Below are positions 48,973 to 56,685 of a stretch of 64,000 nt of DNA, one piece after another. Origin of the DNA: Acinetobacter higginsii (GTDB lineage: Bacteria > Pseudomonadota > Gammaproteobacteria > Pseudomonadales > Moraxellaceae); NCBI RefSeq assembly GCF_000369525.1, contig NZ_KB850072.1, positions 248,001-312,000 of the forward strand, written 5' to 3'. The stretch's first letter is position 1; every line of letters begins with the position of its first letter. The notes under the pieces are model-generated. The model searched no databases, was not told the origin of the DNA, and was given only the letters and a program-made list of their open reading frames with translations. The translations under genes were made by a program, and so were the position numbers.

Positions 48973-49158
48973 ATCTCCAGAAGTACCGCTGCATGTCTTT
49001 ACCCTTGAACACTAAGGTTCAAGGTGGAGAGCGCTGTATATTGTCTGGGTTTCCTACTCAGGGTAGGCATACACGCTAAATATTCAGAAACGCTTTCCAA
49101 TTAAGAAGGATATCACGGCTCAGGGGAATCAGACCGGCTGGCGAGTACTCCAGAGATG
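48973..49158 (-). ncRNA. ssrS: 6S RNA, copy C (zapA-proximal)
   Basis: Minus strand: CATCTCTGGAGTAC at the 5' end, TTCCCCTGAGCCG, the CCTTGAAC...GTTCAAGG hairpin, GCAGCGGTAC, and 3' arm TTCTGGAGA. The closing stem pairs GGAGTAC with GTACTTC after one bulge. That pairing differs from copy B, so both sides have changed together. This copy occupies the place of ssrS downstream of zapA in E. coli and is probably the ancestral locus. Confidence 0.92.
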
Positions 49159-49164
49159 GATTGC

Positions 49165-49192
49165 ATTATAGTGAACTCTGACGATGTTGCAA
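49165..49192 (-). promoter_or_regulatory. sigma-70 promoter of 6S copy C
   Basis: TTGCAA (49187-49192), a 16-bp spacer, TATAAT (49165-49170), minus strand. Predicted start about 49158. Confidence 0.87.
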
Positions 49193-49431
49193 GGACTCCA
49201 CTAATATTATTTGTAAGTATAGCTTAACAATGTGTAAGCTTATGTTTAGGTCATTTATGCAAGAAAAGAGCAGGATTATTCATTTTTTCCTGAATAACAT
49301 TTAAAAAATAAACATATGAATTGACTCTATGTTAATACTTTGATTGAGGTCAAAAGATAGAGAAGTGATAAAAATTACAATGGGAGTAAGATAAAAAGGA
49401 AAAATTATTTTTGTGTGAAAGCTTGTTTAAT
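49193..49431. other. AT-rich gap between the 6S array and zapA
   Basis: No gene, repeat or stable hairpin seen. The zapA terminator separates it from zapA, so the 6S genes are unlikely to depend on zapA read-through. Confidence 0.5.
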
Positions 49432-49466
49432 AAAAAAGCCTGAAATTTGCATTTCAGGCTTTTTTC
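49432..49466 (-). terminator. terminator of zapA
   Basis: AAGCCTGAAAT-TTGC-ATTTCAGGCTT with A and T runs, directly after the zapA stop. Confidence 0.9.
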
Positions 49467-49468
49467 AT

Positions 49469-49753
49469 TCAGATATTTTGTTCAACATCTTCTAGAATAG
49501 TTTCTAAAAGCCGTTCGCAATGAGCGTACTGTTGCAAAGATTTATTTAAGCTAAACACTTCTTGTGCCATCTGTAACGCAACCATAATCACAAGCTTATT
49601 ATGTTCAACTCGTGGGGCACTACGACGCATGTCATGGAATTTTTGATTAAGTAGCTCTGCGGCACGCTCTAACTCTTCACGTTTTTCTTCTGTCGTATTA
49701 AGACGGAAAGTCTGTTCAATTAAGCGAAGTTCGACAACGATTGGTTCACTCAT
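49469..49753 (-). CDS. zapA: cell division protein ZapA
   Basis: 94 residues, the usual ZapA length. It binds FtsZ and stabilises the Z ring. The N-terminal strand VVELRLIEQTFRLNT and the C-terminal coiled coil (ELERAAELLNQKF, VIMVALQMAQEVFSL) fit the family. It follows the coiled-coil gene on the same strand by 2 nt, and the gene order here (coiled-coil, zapA, ssrS) matches related gammaproteobacteria. Confidence 0.92.
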   Translation of the reverse strand: MSEPIVVELRLIEQTFRLNTTEEKREELERAAELLNQKFHDMRRSAPRVEHNKLVIMVALQMAQEVFSLNKSLQQYAHCERLLETILEDVEQNI

Positions 49754-49755
49754 GA

Positions 49756-50310
49756 TCAGATCTCCTCTTGGGTTTCAGCATTAGGGTGAGCAAGCTGCTG
49801 AATTTCTTGTGCATGCTGATCCTGTGCTGTGCCTAAAATTGAAAGGCGCTGAATAATAGCCTCGACTTTAGATTTTGCTAGCTCATTTTTTTGTAATAAG
49901 CGATCACGATCTTGTTGTAAATCTTGAATCTCTTGCTGACTATGGCGTTGTTGTGCTTGTAATTTTTCTTTATTGACACGTAGGTCATTACGCTCAGCCA
50001 AGATTTCTTGAAAGCGATTTTTCAAATCAGTGGTGCTTTTCTCTAAACGGCTATAACGTTCCGCTAAAGTTGTTGCATCTTGATTCAGTTGTTTAAATTG
50101 ATCTTGTAACTGAGTCAGTTGTTCAGTTAAGTTATCAACTTCTTCCTGCTTTTGCGTGATGATGCTATTTTTCTGCACAATTTGTGCATGTTGGTCCGTT
50201 TCAGCTAATTGCTTAGCTTCGGTGAGCGAAGTATTTTCTCGCTCTAAGTGATGTAAGCGTGTTTTTAAAACACCAATATGCGCTTGTAGACGCTGTAATT
50301 GTTCTAACAT
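49756..50310 (-). CDS. coiled-coil protein upstream of zapA
   Basis: About 184 residues from MLEQLQRL; upstream codons are open but not protein-like. Nearly the whole length is a coiled coil of E, Q, K and L (HLERENTSLTEAKQLAE, KEKLQAQQRHSQQEIQDLQ). In pseudomonads a short ZapB-like protein (TIGR02449) occupies this place before zapA. This one is much longer. A division role with ZapA is an inference from position. No strong Shine-Dalgarno. Confidence 0.75.
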   Translation of the reverse strand: MLEQLQRLQAHIGVLKTRLHHLERENTSLTEAKQLAETDQHAQIVQKNSIITQKQEEVDNLTEQLTQLQDQFKQLNQDATTLAERYSRLEKSTTDLKNRFQEILAERNDLRVNKEKLQAQQRHSQQEIQDLQQDRDRLLQKNELAKSKVEAIIQRLSILGTAQDQHAQEIQQLAHPNAETQEEI

Positions 50311-50376
50311 AACGAAGGTCGCACAGAGTTGCAATCAAAGGTAATATATACAGCAGTATAGAGGTTGGATAAACGA

Positions 50377-51009
50377 ATGCAAGACGATATTTCAGGTTGG
50401 ACAGAATGGAATGCTCATTTTGATGGGATTGAAGAAATTTCAAGCCCAAGTGAGTTACACGGTTTACTAACTGGTATAGTTTGTGTGACACAAGCGCCGA
50501 CTGAAGATGAATGGTCACAAATCTTAAACACCCTGAATGTGCCTGCTTTACAGCCAGAAGCACTGCAAAGTTTAACCGATGAAGCAGAAGATGTGGCACA
50601 TGCTTTATCGGATGATGAATTAGATTATTTACCGATGCTCCCAGATGACAACCATTTGCTAGCTGATCGTGTTCAAGCCTTGGCAGATTGGTGTGCAGGG
50701 GTGGTACTGGGTTTTGGTTTGGCTTCTGGTCATATCCGTGCTGAGGAACAAGAGCTGATTGAACATTTACAAGATGTTGCAGCTGTTGAGTTCGAAGACT
50801 CGGATAATGATGAAGAAGGTGAAGAAAGCTATCAGGAACTGTATGAGTTTGTACGCTTGATTCCTGTGAGCTTATCGATTGGTCGCACCAAGATTCCTGT
50901 AGCCGAAAGTTCTTTATTGCAAAACTTTCATGCCAAAAGCAGAAATCAAGACAATCCAGCTGATCCACAAACAGTAGTAGAAATGTTTACCCCACATCGT
51001 CCGAGTTAA
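50377..51009 (+). CDS. ygfB: UPF0149 family protein YgfB
   Basis: About 210 residues from MQDDISGW; an upstream TTG is open but less likely. The UPF0149 pattern is clear: SPSELHGLLTGIVC, ALADWCAGVVLGFGLASG and the acidic EYQELYEFVR-like segment (YQELYEFVRLIPVSL). It is divergent from zapA and leads ygfB-pepP-ubiH-ubiI as in E. coli. In Pseudomonas YgfB affects beta-lactamase expression. The role here is unknown. Confidence 0.88.
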   Translation: MQDDISGWTEWNAHFDGIEEISSPSELHGLLTGIVCVTQAPTEDEWSQILNTLNVPALQPEALQSLTDEAEDVAHALSDDELDYLPMLPDDNHLLADRVQALADWCAGVVLGFGLASGHIRAEEQELIEHLQDVAAVEFEDSDNDEEGEESYQELYEFVRLIPVSLSIGRTKIPVAESSLLQNFHAKSRNQDNPADPQTVVEMFTPHRPS

Positions 51010-51078
51010 CTCGGGCGGTGCCTTAACACCTTATAAATAAAGATACTTACAATCATTCATCTTCATCAGAAGGACTAT

Positions 51079-52398
51079 ATGAAATTAAGTCAAGCCGATT
51101 TTAAACAACGTCGTGATATTCTCGCTAAAAAAATAGGCAGCAATAGCATTGCAATTATTGCGACACGAGCAGAAATGTATCGTAATCGCGATGCTGATTA
51201 TAAATATCGTGCCGACAGTAGTTTTTATTATCTCACTGGATTTGCCGAGCCCGAGGCGGTTGCGGTTATTGAAACCTTTGCCGAAGGTGAAGAGTATAGC
51301 TACAGTTTGTTCTGCCGTGAACGTGATCGTGAAATGGAAATCTGGCATGGCTATCGTGCTGGTATTGATGGTGCGATTGAAATTTATGATGCAGATGAAG
51401 CTTATGCGATTGACTTATTAGATGAAGAAATCATCGAAAAAATTCTAAATAAACAGCGTCTTTACTATCGTATTGGTCAGCAAGCTGAGTTTGATGCACG
51501 TGTTAGTCAGTGGATTCAAAAGGCAGATGCAGAACAGCGGCGAGGTAGTGCTGCACCTGCTGAGTTGATTCAGCTTGATCGTATTGTTGATGAAATGCGT
51601 TTGAAAAAATCAGCCCAAGAAATTGAGTTGATGCAGATCGCATCGAATATTAGTGCCGAAGCACATACTCGTGCTATGCAAACTGTTAAACCTGCGATGA
51701 TGGAGTATGCACTGGAAGCAGAACTCAATTATATTTTTGGGAAAAACGGTTGCGTACCGTCATATAACAGTATTGTTGGTGGCGGTGAAAATGCCTGTAT
51801 TTTGCATTATGTTGAAAACAACAAGCCACTCAAAGATGGTGATTTAGTACTTATTGATGCAGCGTGTGAATATGAATTCTATGCGTCAGATATTACGCGT
51901 ACATTCCCTGTCAACGGTAAGTTTAGTCCTGAACAGAAGGCGTTATATAATATTGTTTTAGAAGCGCAGCTTGCTGCAATTGATGCGACACGTATTGGCA
52001 ATCATTATAAATACCCACATCAAGTTGCAGTGAAAATCTTAACTCAAGGTTTGGTTGATCTTGGTTTGATGAGTGGCGATGTTGATGAATTGATTGAAAG
52101 CGAAGCATTCCGTCAGTTCTTTATGCATGGTACAGGTCATTGGTTGGGTATGGATGTACATGATGTTGGTGCATACAAGACTGGCGAAGACTGGCGCGTT
52201 TATGAAGCAGGTATGGTGGTCACTGTTGAACCCGGCTTATATGTTGCACCTGATGATGAAACCGTCGATGCAAAATGGCGGGGTATCGGGATTCGTATCG
52301 AAGATGATATTGTCGTTACGGAAAATGGTCCATTGGTTTTGACCAAGAATGTAGTGAAAACTGTTGAAGAGATTGAAAGCTTGATGGCAAGCCATTAA
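51079..52398 (+). CDS. pepP: Xaa-Pro aminopeptidase
   Basis: 439 residues. This dimanganese M24B peptidase removes N-terminal residues before proline. An N-terminal AMP_N domain (DADYKYRADSSFYYLTGFAEP) is followed by the pita-bread domain with metal ligands in LIDAACEYEFYASDITRTFP, HGTGHWLGMDVHDVG, VTVEPGLY and GIRIEDD. AAGGA lies 5 nt upstream. It follows ygfB in the conserved block. Confidence 0.95.
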   Translation: MKLSQADFKQRRDILAKKIGSNSIAIIATRAEMYRNRDADYKYRADSSFYYLTGFAEPEAVAVIETFAEGEEYSYSLFCRERDREMEIWHGYRAGIDGAIEIYDADEAYAIDLLDEEIIEKILNKQRLYYRIGQQAEFDARVSQWIQKADAEQRRGSAAPAELIQLDRIVDEMRLKKSAQEIELMQIASNISAEAHTRAMQTVKPAMMEYALEAELNYIFGKNGCVPSYNSIVGGGENACILHYVENNKPLKDGDLVLIDAACEYEFYASDITRTFPVNGKFSPEQKALYNIVLEAQLAAIDATRIGNHYKYPHQVAVKILTQGLVDLGLMSGDVDELIESEAFRQFFMHGTGHWLGMDVHDVGAYKTGEDWRVYEAGMVVTVEPGLYVAPDDETVDAKWRGIGIRIEDDIVVTENGPLVLTKNVVKTVEEIESLMASH

Positions 52399-52410
52399 GT
52401 TGAGATTGAG

Positions 52411-52440
52411 AAAAGGCTTATCGATCGATAGGCCTTTTTT
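52411..52440 (+). terminator. terminator after pepP
   Basis: AAAAGGCTTATCG / CGATAGGCCTTTTTT with a small loop. It separates pepP from the ubi genes, unlike the single operon of E. coli. Confidence 0.8.
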
Positions 52441-52581
52441 ATTTCGTTTGATGACCAAGACAACTTTTGAATATATTTTAAAAACATAGACCAAACAAAG
52501 TACAAATTCCAATCCTGATTTGAGTTAGAGTAAGATAGTCCCGAAACATCAAGTCATGAAAAACTGATAAGGAATAATATT

Positions 52582-53793
52582 ATGCAGCAACAAGTCATCA
52601 TTGTCGGTGGAGGTATGGTTGGACTCAGCCTTGCTTTAATGTTGGCAAAATCTAATATCGCAGTAAAGTTATTAGAAGCTGTGAAATATCCGAATTTTGA
52701 TGATGAAAATGTTGCGCCTTATCATTCCAGTTTTGATGCGCGTAATACCGCATTATCACGCCGCAGCGTACAGATTTACCAAAAGTTAGGTTTGTGGGAA
52801 GCCTTACAACAACATGCTACCCCAATTCTGCAAGTGCATATTACTGAGCAAGGCAGTTTTGGTAAGGCTCGTCTCGTTGCAGAGCAAGAAAAAGTAGAAA
52901 GCTTTGGGCAAGTGATTGAAAATGCTTGGTTAGGTCGAGTATTACTCACCCAAGTGCGTCAACAGCCGTTGATTGAGTTGATTGATGGTGTGCAAGTAAC
53001 TTCACTGACGCAAGATGCAGATCAGGTACAAATCGAAGCCATGCGTAATGGCGAATATATCCATTCCTTAAAGTCCAAGTTAGTCATTGCTGCTGATGGT
53101 CGCGATTCTTTCTGCCGCCAAGCCATTGGCGTGGGTGTAGATGAACATGATTATGACCAAGTCGCGATTGTGACCACTGTACAGACTTCTAAGCCGCACC
53201 AGCAGGTTGGCTTTGAACGTTTTAGTGCGTTGGGACCATTGGCACTTCTACCTTTACCAGGCGAATACCGCCGTTCAGTAGTTTGGCCTGTGAAAAAAGG
53301 TACTGAAGCAGAATGGTTAGGTGAAGAAAATGATCAACATTTCCTTGATGCTCTACAGGAAACCTATGGGGATCGAGCAGGGAAATTTGAAAAAACAGGC
53401 AAACGTTTTAGCTATCCATTGTCGCAAGTGTTAGCAGATAAGCAGGCGGTTGGACGTGTGGTGTTGATGGGGAATGCAGCACATACCATTCACCCAGTGG
53501 CAGGGCAAGGTTTTAACCTGTGCTTGCGTGATGCAGATGTGCTGGTTCGGTTCCTGATGGAGCAGTTAGCAAAATCAGATGATATTGGCGCGCCTGAAAA
53601 TTTATTGGCCTATGAACAATCACGTTTGAAAGATCAGCAACGTGTAATCAAGTTCTGTGATTCGGTGGTGCGTGGTTTTAGTAATCAGAATCCAATCCTC
53701 AAATTATTACGCAATACAGGATTGATTGCTTTTGATGTGATTCCAGGTGTTAAGCCTTTGGTTGCCAATTATGCAATGGGGCTAAAAGCATGA
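52582..53793 (+). CDS. ubiH: ubiquinone hydroxylase UbiH
   Basis: 403 residues, a FAD-dependent monooxygenase for a ubiquinone-ring hydroxylation. FAD motifs: VGGGMVGLSLALML at the N-terminus, AADGRDSFCR, and GNAAHTIHPVAGQGFNLCLRD near residue 300. AAGGA lies about 9 nt upstream. It overlaps the next gene by ATGA, so the two hydroxylases are translated together. Confidence 0.92.
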   Translation: MQQQVIIVGGGMVGLSLALMLAKSNIAVKLLEAVKYPNFDDENVAPYHSSFDARNTALSRRSVQIYQKLGLWEALQQHATPILQVHITEQGSFGKARLVAEQEKVESFGQVIENAWLGRVLLTQVRQQPLIELIDGVQVTSLTQDADQVQIEAMRNGEYIHSLKSKLVIAADGRDSFCRQAIGVGVDEHDYDQVAIVTTVQTSKPHQQVGFERFSALGPLALLPLPGEYRRSVVWPVKKGTEAEWLGEENDQHFLDALQETYGDRAGKFEKTGKRFSYPLSQVLADKQAVGRVVLMGNAAHTIHPVAGQGFNLCLRDADVLVRFLMEQLAKSDDIGAPENLLAYEQSRLKDQQRVIKFCDSVVRGFSNQNPILKLLRNTGLIAFDVIPGVKPLVANYAMGLKA

Positions 53794-55022
53794 GTGAAAT
53801 CTTAGATGTCGTTATTGTCGGTGGTGGTTTAGTTGGCGGTTTAACAGCTTTATTACTCGCGCAAGGTGGGGTACAGGCGACGGTGCTAGATGCTGCACCT
53901 GTACTTGATCAGGATAAAACTTTGTCAGTCATGAATCCAAGGGTATTGGCACTCAGTCAAGCCACCATTCATTTACTCAAAACAGTGGATGTCTGGGATG
54001 ATTTAGCACGCCAAATGCCCTATTCAGGCATGCAGGTCTGGAATAAAAATGGCTATGGTGAAATTAATTTTGGTCATGCTTCGGAGCAGCAACCTCAATC
54101 AGATCAGGCATTAGGTTCAATGGTTGAGCCAAGTGTTTTGAATGTTGCGATTCAACAAAAAATGCTGCAACAGCTCAAAGACTATCGTACCCAAGTCAAA
54201 GTCATTCGGATCGAACAGATTCCGCAAGGCTGGTCAATTCAATTGGCAGATGGCACGACATTAAAAACCAAGTTGCTGATTGGTGCAGATGGTGCGAATT
54301 CTTTTGTACGTGAGCAGGCGTATATTGATTTAGATGTACTGGATTATAAGCAGGCTGCGATCAGCTGTGCGATTAAAACCACGCGCCCGAATCAATATGT
54401 GGCTCGACAGATTTTCCTACCGACAGGACCATTGGCTTATTTACCGATGGCAAGTCTTGATCCTCAAGAAAACGGTTATTGGCAATCAATTGTTTGGACT
54501 TTACCAGATGATTATGCTGATGAGTATTCAGCACTCAGCGATCAAGCATTTATGCAACTATTGACGCAAGAAAGCCTACATATGTTGGGTGAGGTGGTTG
54601 AGGTGCGTTCTAGAGCACAATTCCCATTAAAAGCACGTGCAGCGCAACGCTACATCAAATCAGGCTTAGCACTGATTGGTGATGCCGCGCACGTGATCCA
54701 TCCTTTGGCTGGACAGGGTGTGAATATTGGTTGTTTAGATGCCGCTGTGTTGTGTGATGTGTTACTACACGATTTAAAACGTGGTGTGTGGGCCAACGAA
54801 CAGACTTTATTGCGTTATGAACACCAACGTAAGGGTCAAAACGACGCCATGATGCATAGTATGTCTGCGATTGGATGGATTGAAAGTTCAGAATTATTTC
54901 CCTTTGTTTGGGCAAGAAATTTTGGTTTGAAACAGGTTGAACAGTTCGATTGGTTTAAGGATCGTTTTATGCAACAAGCCAATGGATTAGGGACATTGAA
55001 AGACACACAATATGCATGTTAA
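53790..55022 (+). CDS. ubiI: ubiquinone hydroxylase UbiI/VisC type
   Basis: 410 residues, a second FAD monooxygenase of the UbiH/VisC family. FAD motifs: VGGGLVGGLTALLLA, GADGANSFVREQ, and GDAAHVIHPLAGQGVNIGCLD. It overlaps ubiH. In E. coli UbiI hydroxylates C5 of the ring; in other genera UbiM or UbiL cover several positions, so the exact position here cannot be set by eye. Confidence 0.88.
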   Translation: MSEILDVVIVGGGLVGGLTALLLAQGGVQATVLDAAPVLDQDKTLSVMNPRVLALSQATIHLLKTVDVWDDLARQMPYSGMQVWNKNGYGEINFGHASEQQPQSDQALGSMVEPSVLNVAIQQKMLQQLKDYRTQVKVIRIEQIPQGWSIQLADGTTLKTKLLIGADGANSFVREQAYIDLDVLDYKQAAISCAIKTTRPNQYVARQIFLPTGPLAYLPMASLDPQENGYWQSIVWTLPDDYADEYSALSDQAFMQLLTQESLHMLGEVVEVRSRAQFPLKARAAQRYIKSGLALIGDAAHVIHPLAGQGVNIGCLDAAVLCDVLLHDLKRGVWANEQTLLRYEHQRKGQNDAMMHSMSAIGWIESSELFPFVWARNFGLKQVEQFDWFKDRFMQQANGLGTLKDTQYAC

Positions 55023-55195
55023 AAAATAGTAGATATTTTTTAAACAATCATTTATAAATCAGAGTGAATTTGGTCATAAAAAGTACGTTTTAACAAATAT
55101 TGTGCTTTGCTAAATCTGAAGAGCTTGCTAAATTCCACCTAGTTCTGATGGCCAAATAGCGATGATGAGAGTTGAGTCATTGTGGGGAGATGAAG

Positions 55196-55444
55196 ATGAC
55201 GGAAATGAATGATTACGACGAAAACACAGAAGATTCTGCTGTAGACGACGAAGAGGCGAAAGCGGCAGAAAGTGGTGCAGAGAGTGAAGAATCGAGCGCC
55301 AATGACGCTGATCTTGCTGAAGCGGAAACTTTAACCGTGACTGCGAAGCAGAAACAACGCCAAGCTTTAGAAGATGAAGTGGCTGCGTTTCTTGCACGTG
55401 GTGGGCGTATTACTGAAGTTCCGCCAGGTGAGCATCAAGATTAA
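55196..55444 (+). CDS. sutA: SutA-like RNA-polymerase-binding protein, short
   Basis: About 82 residues from MTEMNDYD, with GGGGAG 6 nt upstream. The N-terminal 50 residues are strongly acidic and probably disordered. The C-terminal part TAKQKQRQALEDEVAAFLARGGRI resembles what I recall of the Pseudomonas SutA core (AKQKERDALAKAMEEFLSRGGKV) and ends EVPPGEHQD without SutA's longer tail. SutA binds RNA polymerase and helps transcription in slow-growing cells. The match is from memory; function here is inferred. Confidence 0.72.
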   Translation: MTEMNDYDENTEDSAVDDEEAKAAESGAESEESSANDADLAEAETLTVTAKQKQRQALEDEVAAFLARGGRITEVPPGEHQD

Positions 55445-55458
55445 GTCTGAATTGATAT

Positions 55459-55489
55459 AAAAAAGCATCACGGTTGTGGTGCTTTTTTA
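55459..55489. terminator. bidirectional terminator between sutA-like and merR-type genes
   Basis: AAAAGCATCAC-GGTT-GTGGTGCTTTT followed by T's. It covers the last codons of the MerR-type gene (stop at 55468). Confidence 0.85.
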
Positions 55490-55917
55490 TGTTGGTGTGA
55501 CTCATGTTCACACTCAAGTGGTTGGTGTAACTCTTTTAAAATGCCACATTGTTCAATGGTACGATGTTGTGAACATTGTTGTTTTAAATGGCTTAGATCT
55601 TGTTTGAGATGTTCCAGATTCTTAATCTTCTGTGAAACCTCGGCAAGATATTGATCAATCAGATGATCGACCTCCATGCAGGTTTGATTTGGATCTTCGG
55701 CTAGACCCTTAAGCTTTTGAATATCTTGTATGGTGATGCCCAGTTCTCGGCAGTGTTTTAAAAATAACAATTCTGAAAGCATTTGTTCCGAATAATGACG
55801 GTAATTTCCCGCCGTTCGTTGGGCTTTGTCCAGCAACCCAATTTTTTCGTAATAGCGAATCGTATCTACAGATACACCTGACTTTTTTGCTAATTGTCCA
55901 ATGCTAAAACTGATCAT
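55468..55917 (-). CDS. cadR: MerR-family metal-responsive regulator, CadR/PbrR type
   Basis: 149 residues. The N-terminal winged helix (IGQLAKKSGVSVDTIRYYEK) is MerR. Cysteines NQTCMEVDHLI (about 80), QQCSQH and EQCGIL (about 115-125), and a His-rich end (HESHQHKK) match Cd(II)/Pb(II)-sensing CadR proteins. It is divergent from a cation-efflux gene, whose promoter carries a MerR-type dyad in a long spacer. No clear ribosome-binding site precedes its ATG, so it may be leaderless. Confidence 0.88.
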   Translation of the reverse strand: MISFSIGQLAKKSGVSVDTIRYYEKIGLLDKAQRTAGNYRHYSEQMLSELLFLKHCRELGITIQDIQKLKGLAEDPNQTCMEVDHLIDQYLAEVSQKIKNLEHLKQDLSHLKQQCSQHRTIEQCGILKELHQPLECEHESHQHKKAPQP

Positions 55918-55919
55918 GC

Positions 55920-55951
55920 TTGACTCTGGAGTTACTCTAGGGTTTTAAATC
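55920..55951 (+). promoter_or_regulatory. MerR-type promoter/operator of the efflux gene
   Basis: TTGACT (55920-55925) and TTAAAT (55945-55950) are 19 bp apart, the long spacing typical of MerR-controlled promoters. In the spacer lies the dyad ACTCTGGAG-TTA-CTCTAGGGT, resembling ZntR/CadR operators (ACTCTGGAG..CTCCAGAGT). Confidence 0.75.
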
Positions 55952-55978
55952 ACTATAAAATATTCAGTGAGAAAAGTC

Positions 55979-56620
55979 ATGGCAGGATGTGGATGCAACA
56001 CAACGTGTTCGCCAACACAAAAAATTAGTCCAAAGTTTAGAAAGGCTTTATGGATTGCTTTAGTTTTAAATGCATTGATGTTCTTTGTCGAAATTATCGG
56101 AGGATCACATGCACGTTCTGTGTCGCTCTGGGCGGATGCCTTGGACTTTGCGGGTGATGCAGCAAACTATGCCATTTCTTTAGCTGTATTGTCCATGACC
56201 TTGTACTGGCGAGCGACCGCAGCCTTAGTCAAAGGAATCACCATGGCTGCCTTTGGTATTTTTGTGATTGTTAAAGTATTCTGGTCATGGTGGCTAGGTG
56301 TAACACCTGAACCAATGCTTATGGGGGCGATTGGTGTACTGGCATTGGTTGTCAATGTTATCTCTGCATTGATGCTCTATGCATTCCGTGATGGCGATGC
56401 AAATATGCGCTCGGTATGGTTATGTAGTCGGAATGATGCGATTGCTAATATCGCCATTATCATCGCAGCTGTTGGTGTATTCGGCACAGGAACCATGTTC
56501 CCTGATTTATTTGTAGCCTTTATTATTGCGTATTTAGGTGTTTCTTCTGGTTTGGCAGTGATTAAGCAGGCGAGAATGGAAAGAAAACGAGATCAGGTTA
56601 ATATCATGACTAAGGCCTAA
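55979..56620 (+). CDS. CDF-family cation transporter
   Basis: About 213 residues from MAGCGCNTTC. It has six hydrophobic segments of the cation diffusion facilitator fold. The metal-site helices show SLWADALDFAGDAANYAISL and RSVWLCSRNDAIANIAIII, each with conserved Asp/His-type ligands (here D-x3-D and N/D). The first 12 residues hold three cysteines (CGCNTTC), which may bind metal before transport. It likely exports Cd(II), Zn(II) or Pb(II) and is controlled by the divergent cadR-type gene. It lacks the usual C-terminal CDF dimer domain. Confidence 0.85.
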   Translation: MAGCGCNTTCSPTQKISPKFRKALWIALVLNALMFFVEIIGGSHARSVSLWADALDFAGDAANYAISLAVLSMTLYWRATAALVKGITMAAFGIFVIVKVFWSWWLGVTPEPMLMGAIGVLALVVNVISALMLYAFRDGDANMRSVWLCSRNDAIANIAIIIAAVGVFGTGTMFPDLFVAFIIAYLGVSSGLAVIKQARMERKRDQVNIMTKA

Positions 56621-56655
56621 AACACATTGTTGTTATTTCATATTGAGATGATAAG

Positions 56656-56676
56656 GGGAGATTTAAAAAATCTCCC
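56656..56676 (+). terminator. hairpin after the CDF gene
   Basis: GGGAGATTT-AAA-AAATCTCCC, followed by TCTTAGGTTTT. The T run is weak, so it is a moderate terminator at best. Confidence 0.6.
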
Positions 56677-56685
56677 TCTTAGGTT

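Noticed and set aside
48300..49200. The tandem 300-bp-scale repeats first considered as a CRISPR array or an insertion-sequence remnant
   Set aside because: Units are 177-186 nt, structured, with their own promoters and 6S landmarks; no short direct repeats with variable spacers and no transposase.
50213..50968. 251-codon open frame on the minus strand, antisense to ygfB
   Set aside because: It is Leu/His/Ser-rich with no family pattern, and the opposite strand encodes a clear UPF0149 protein with a matching neighbourhood.
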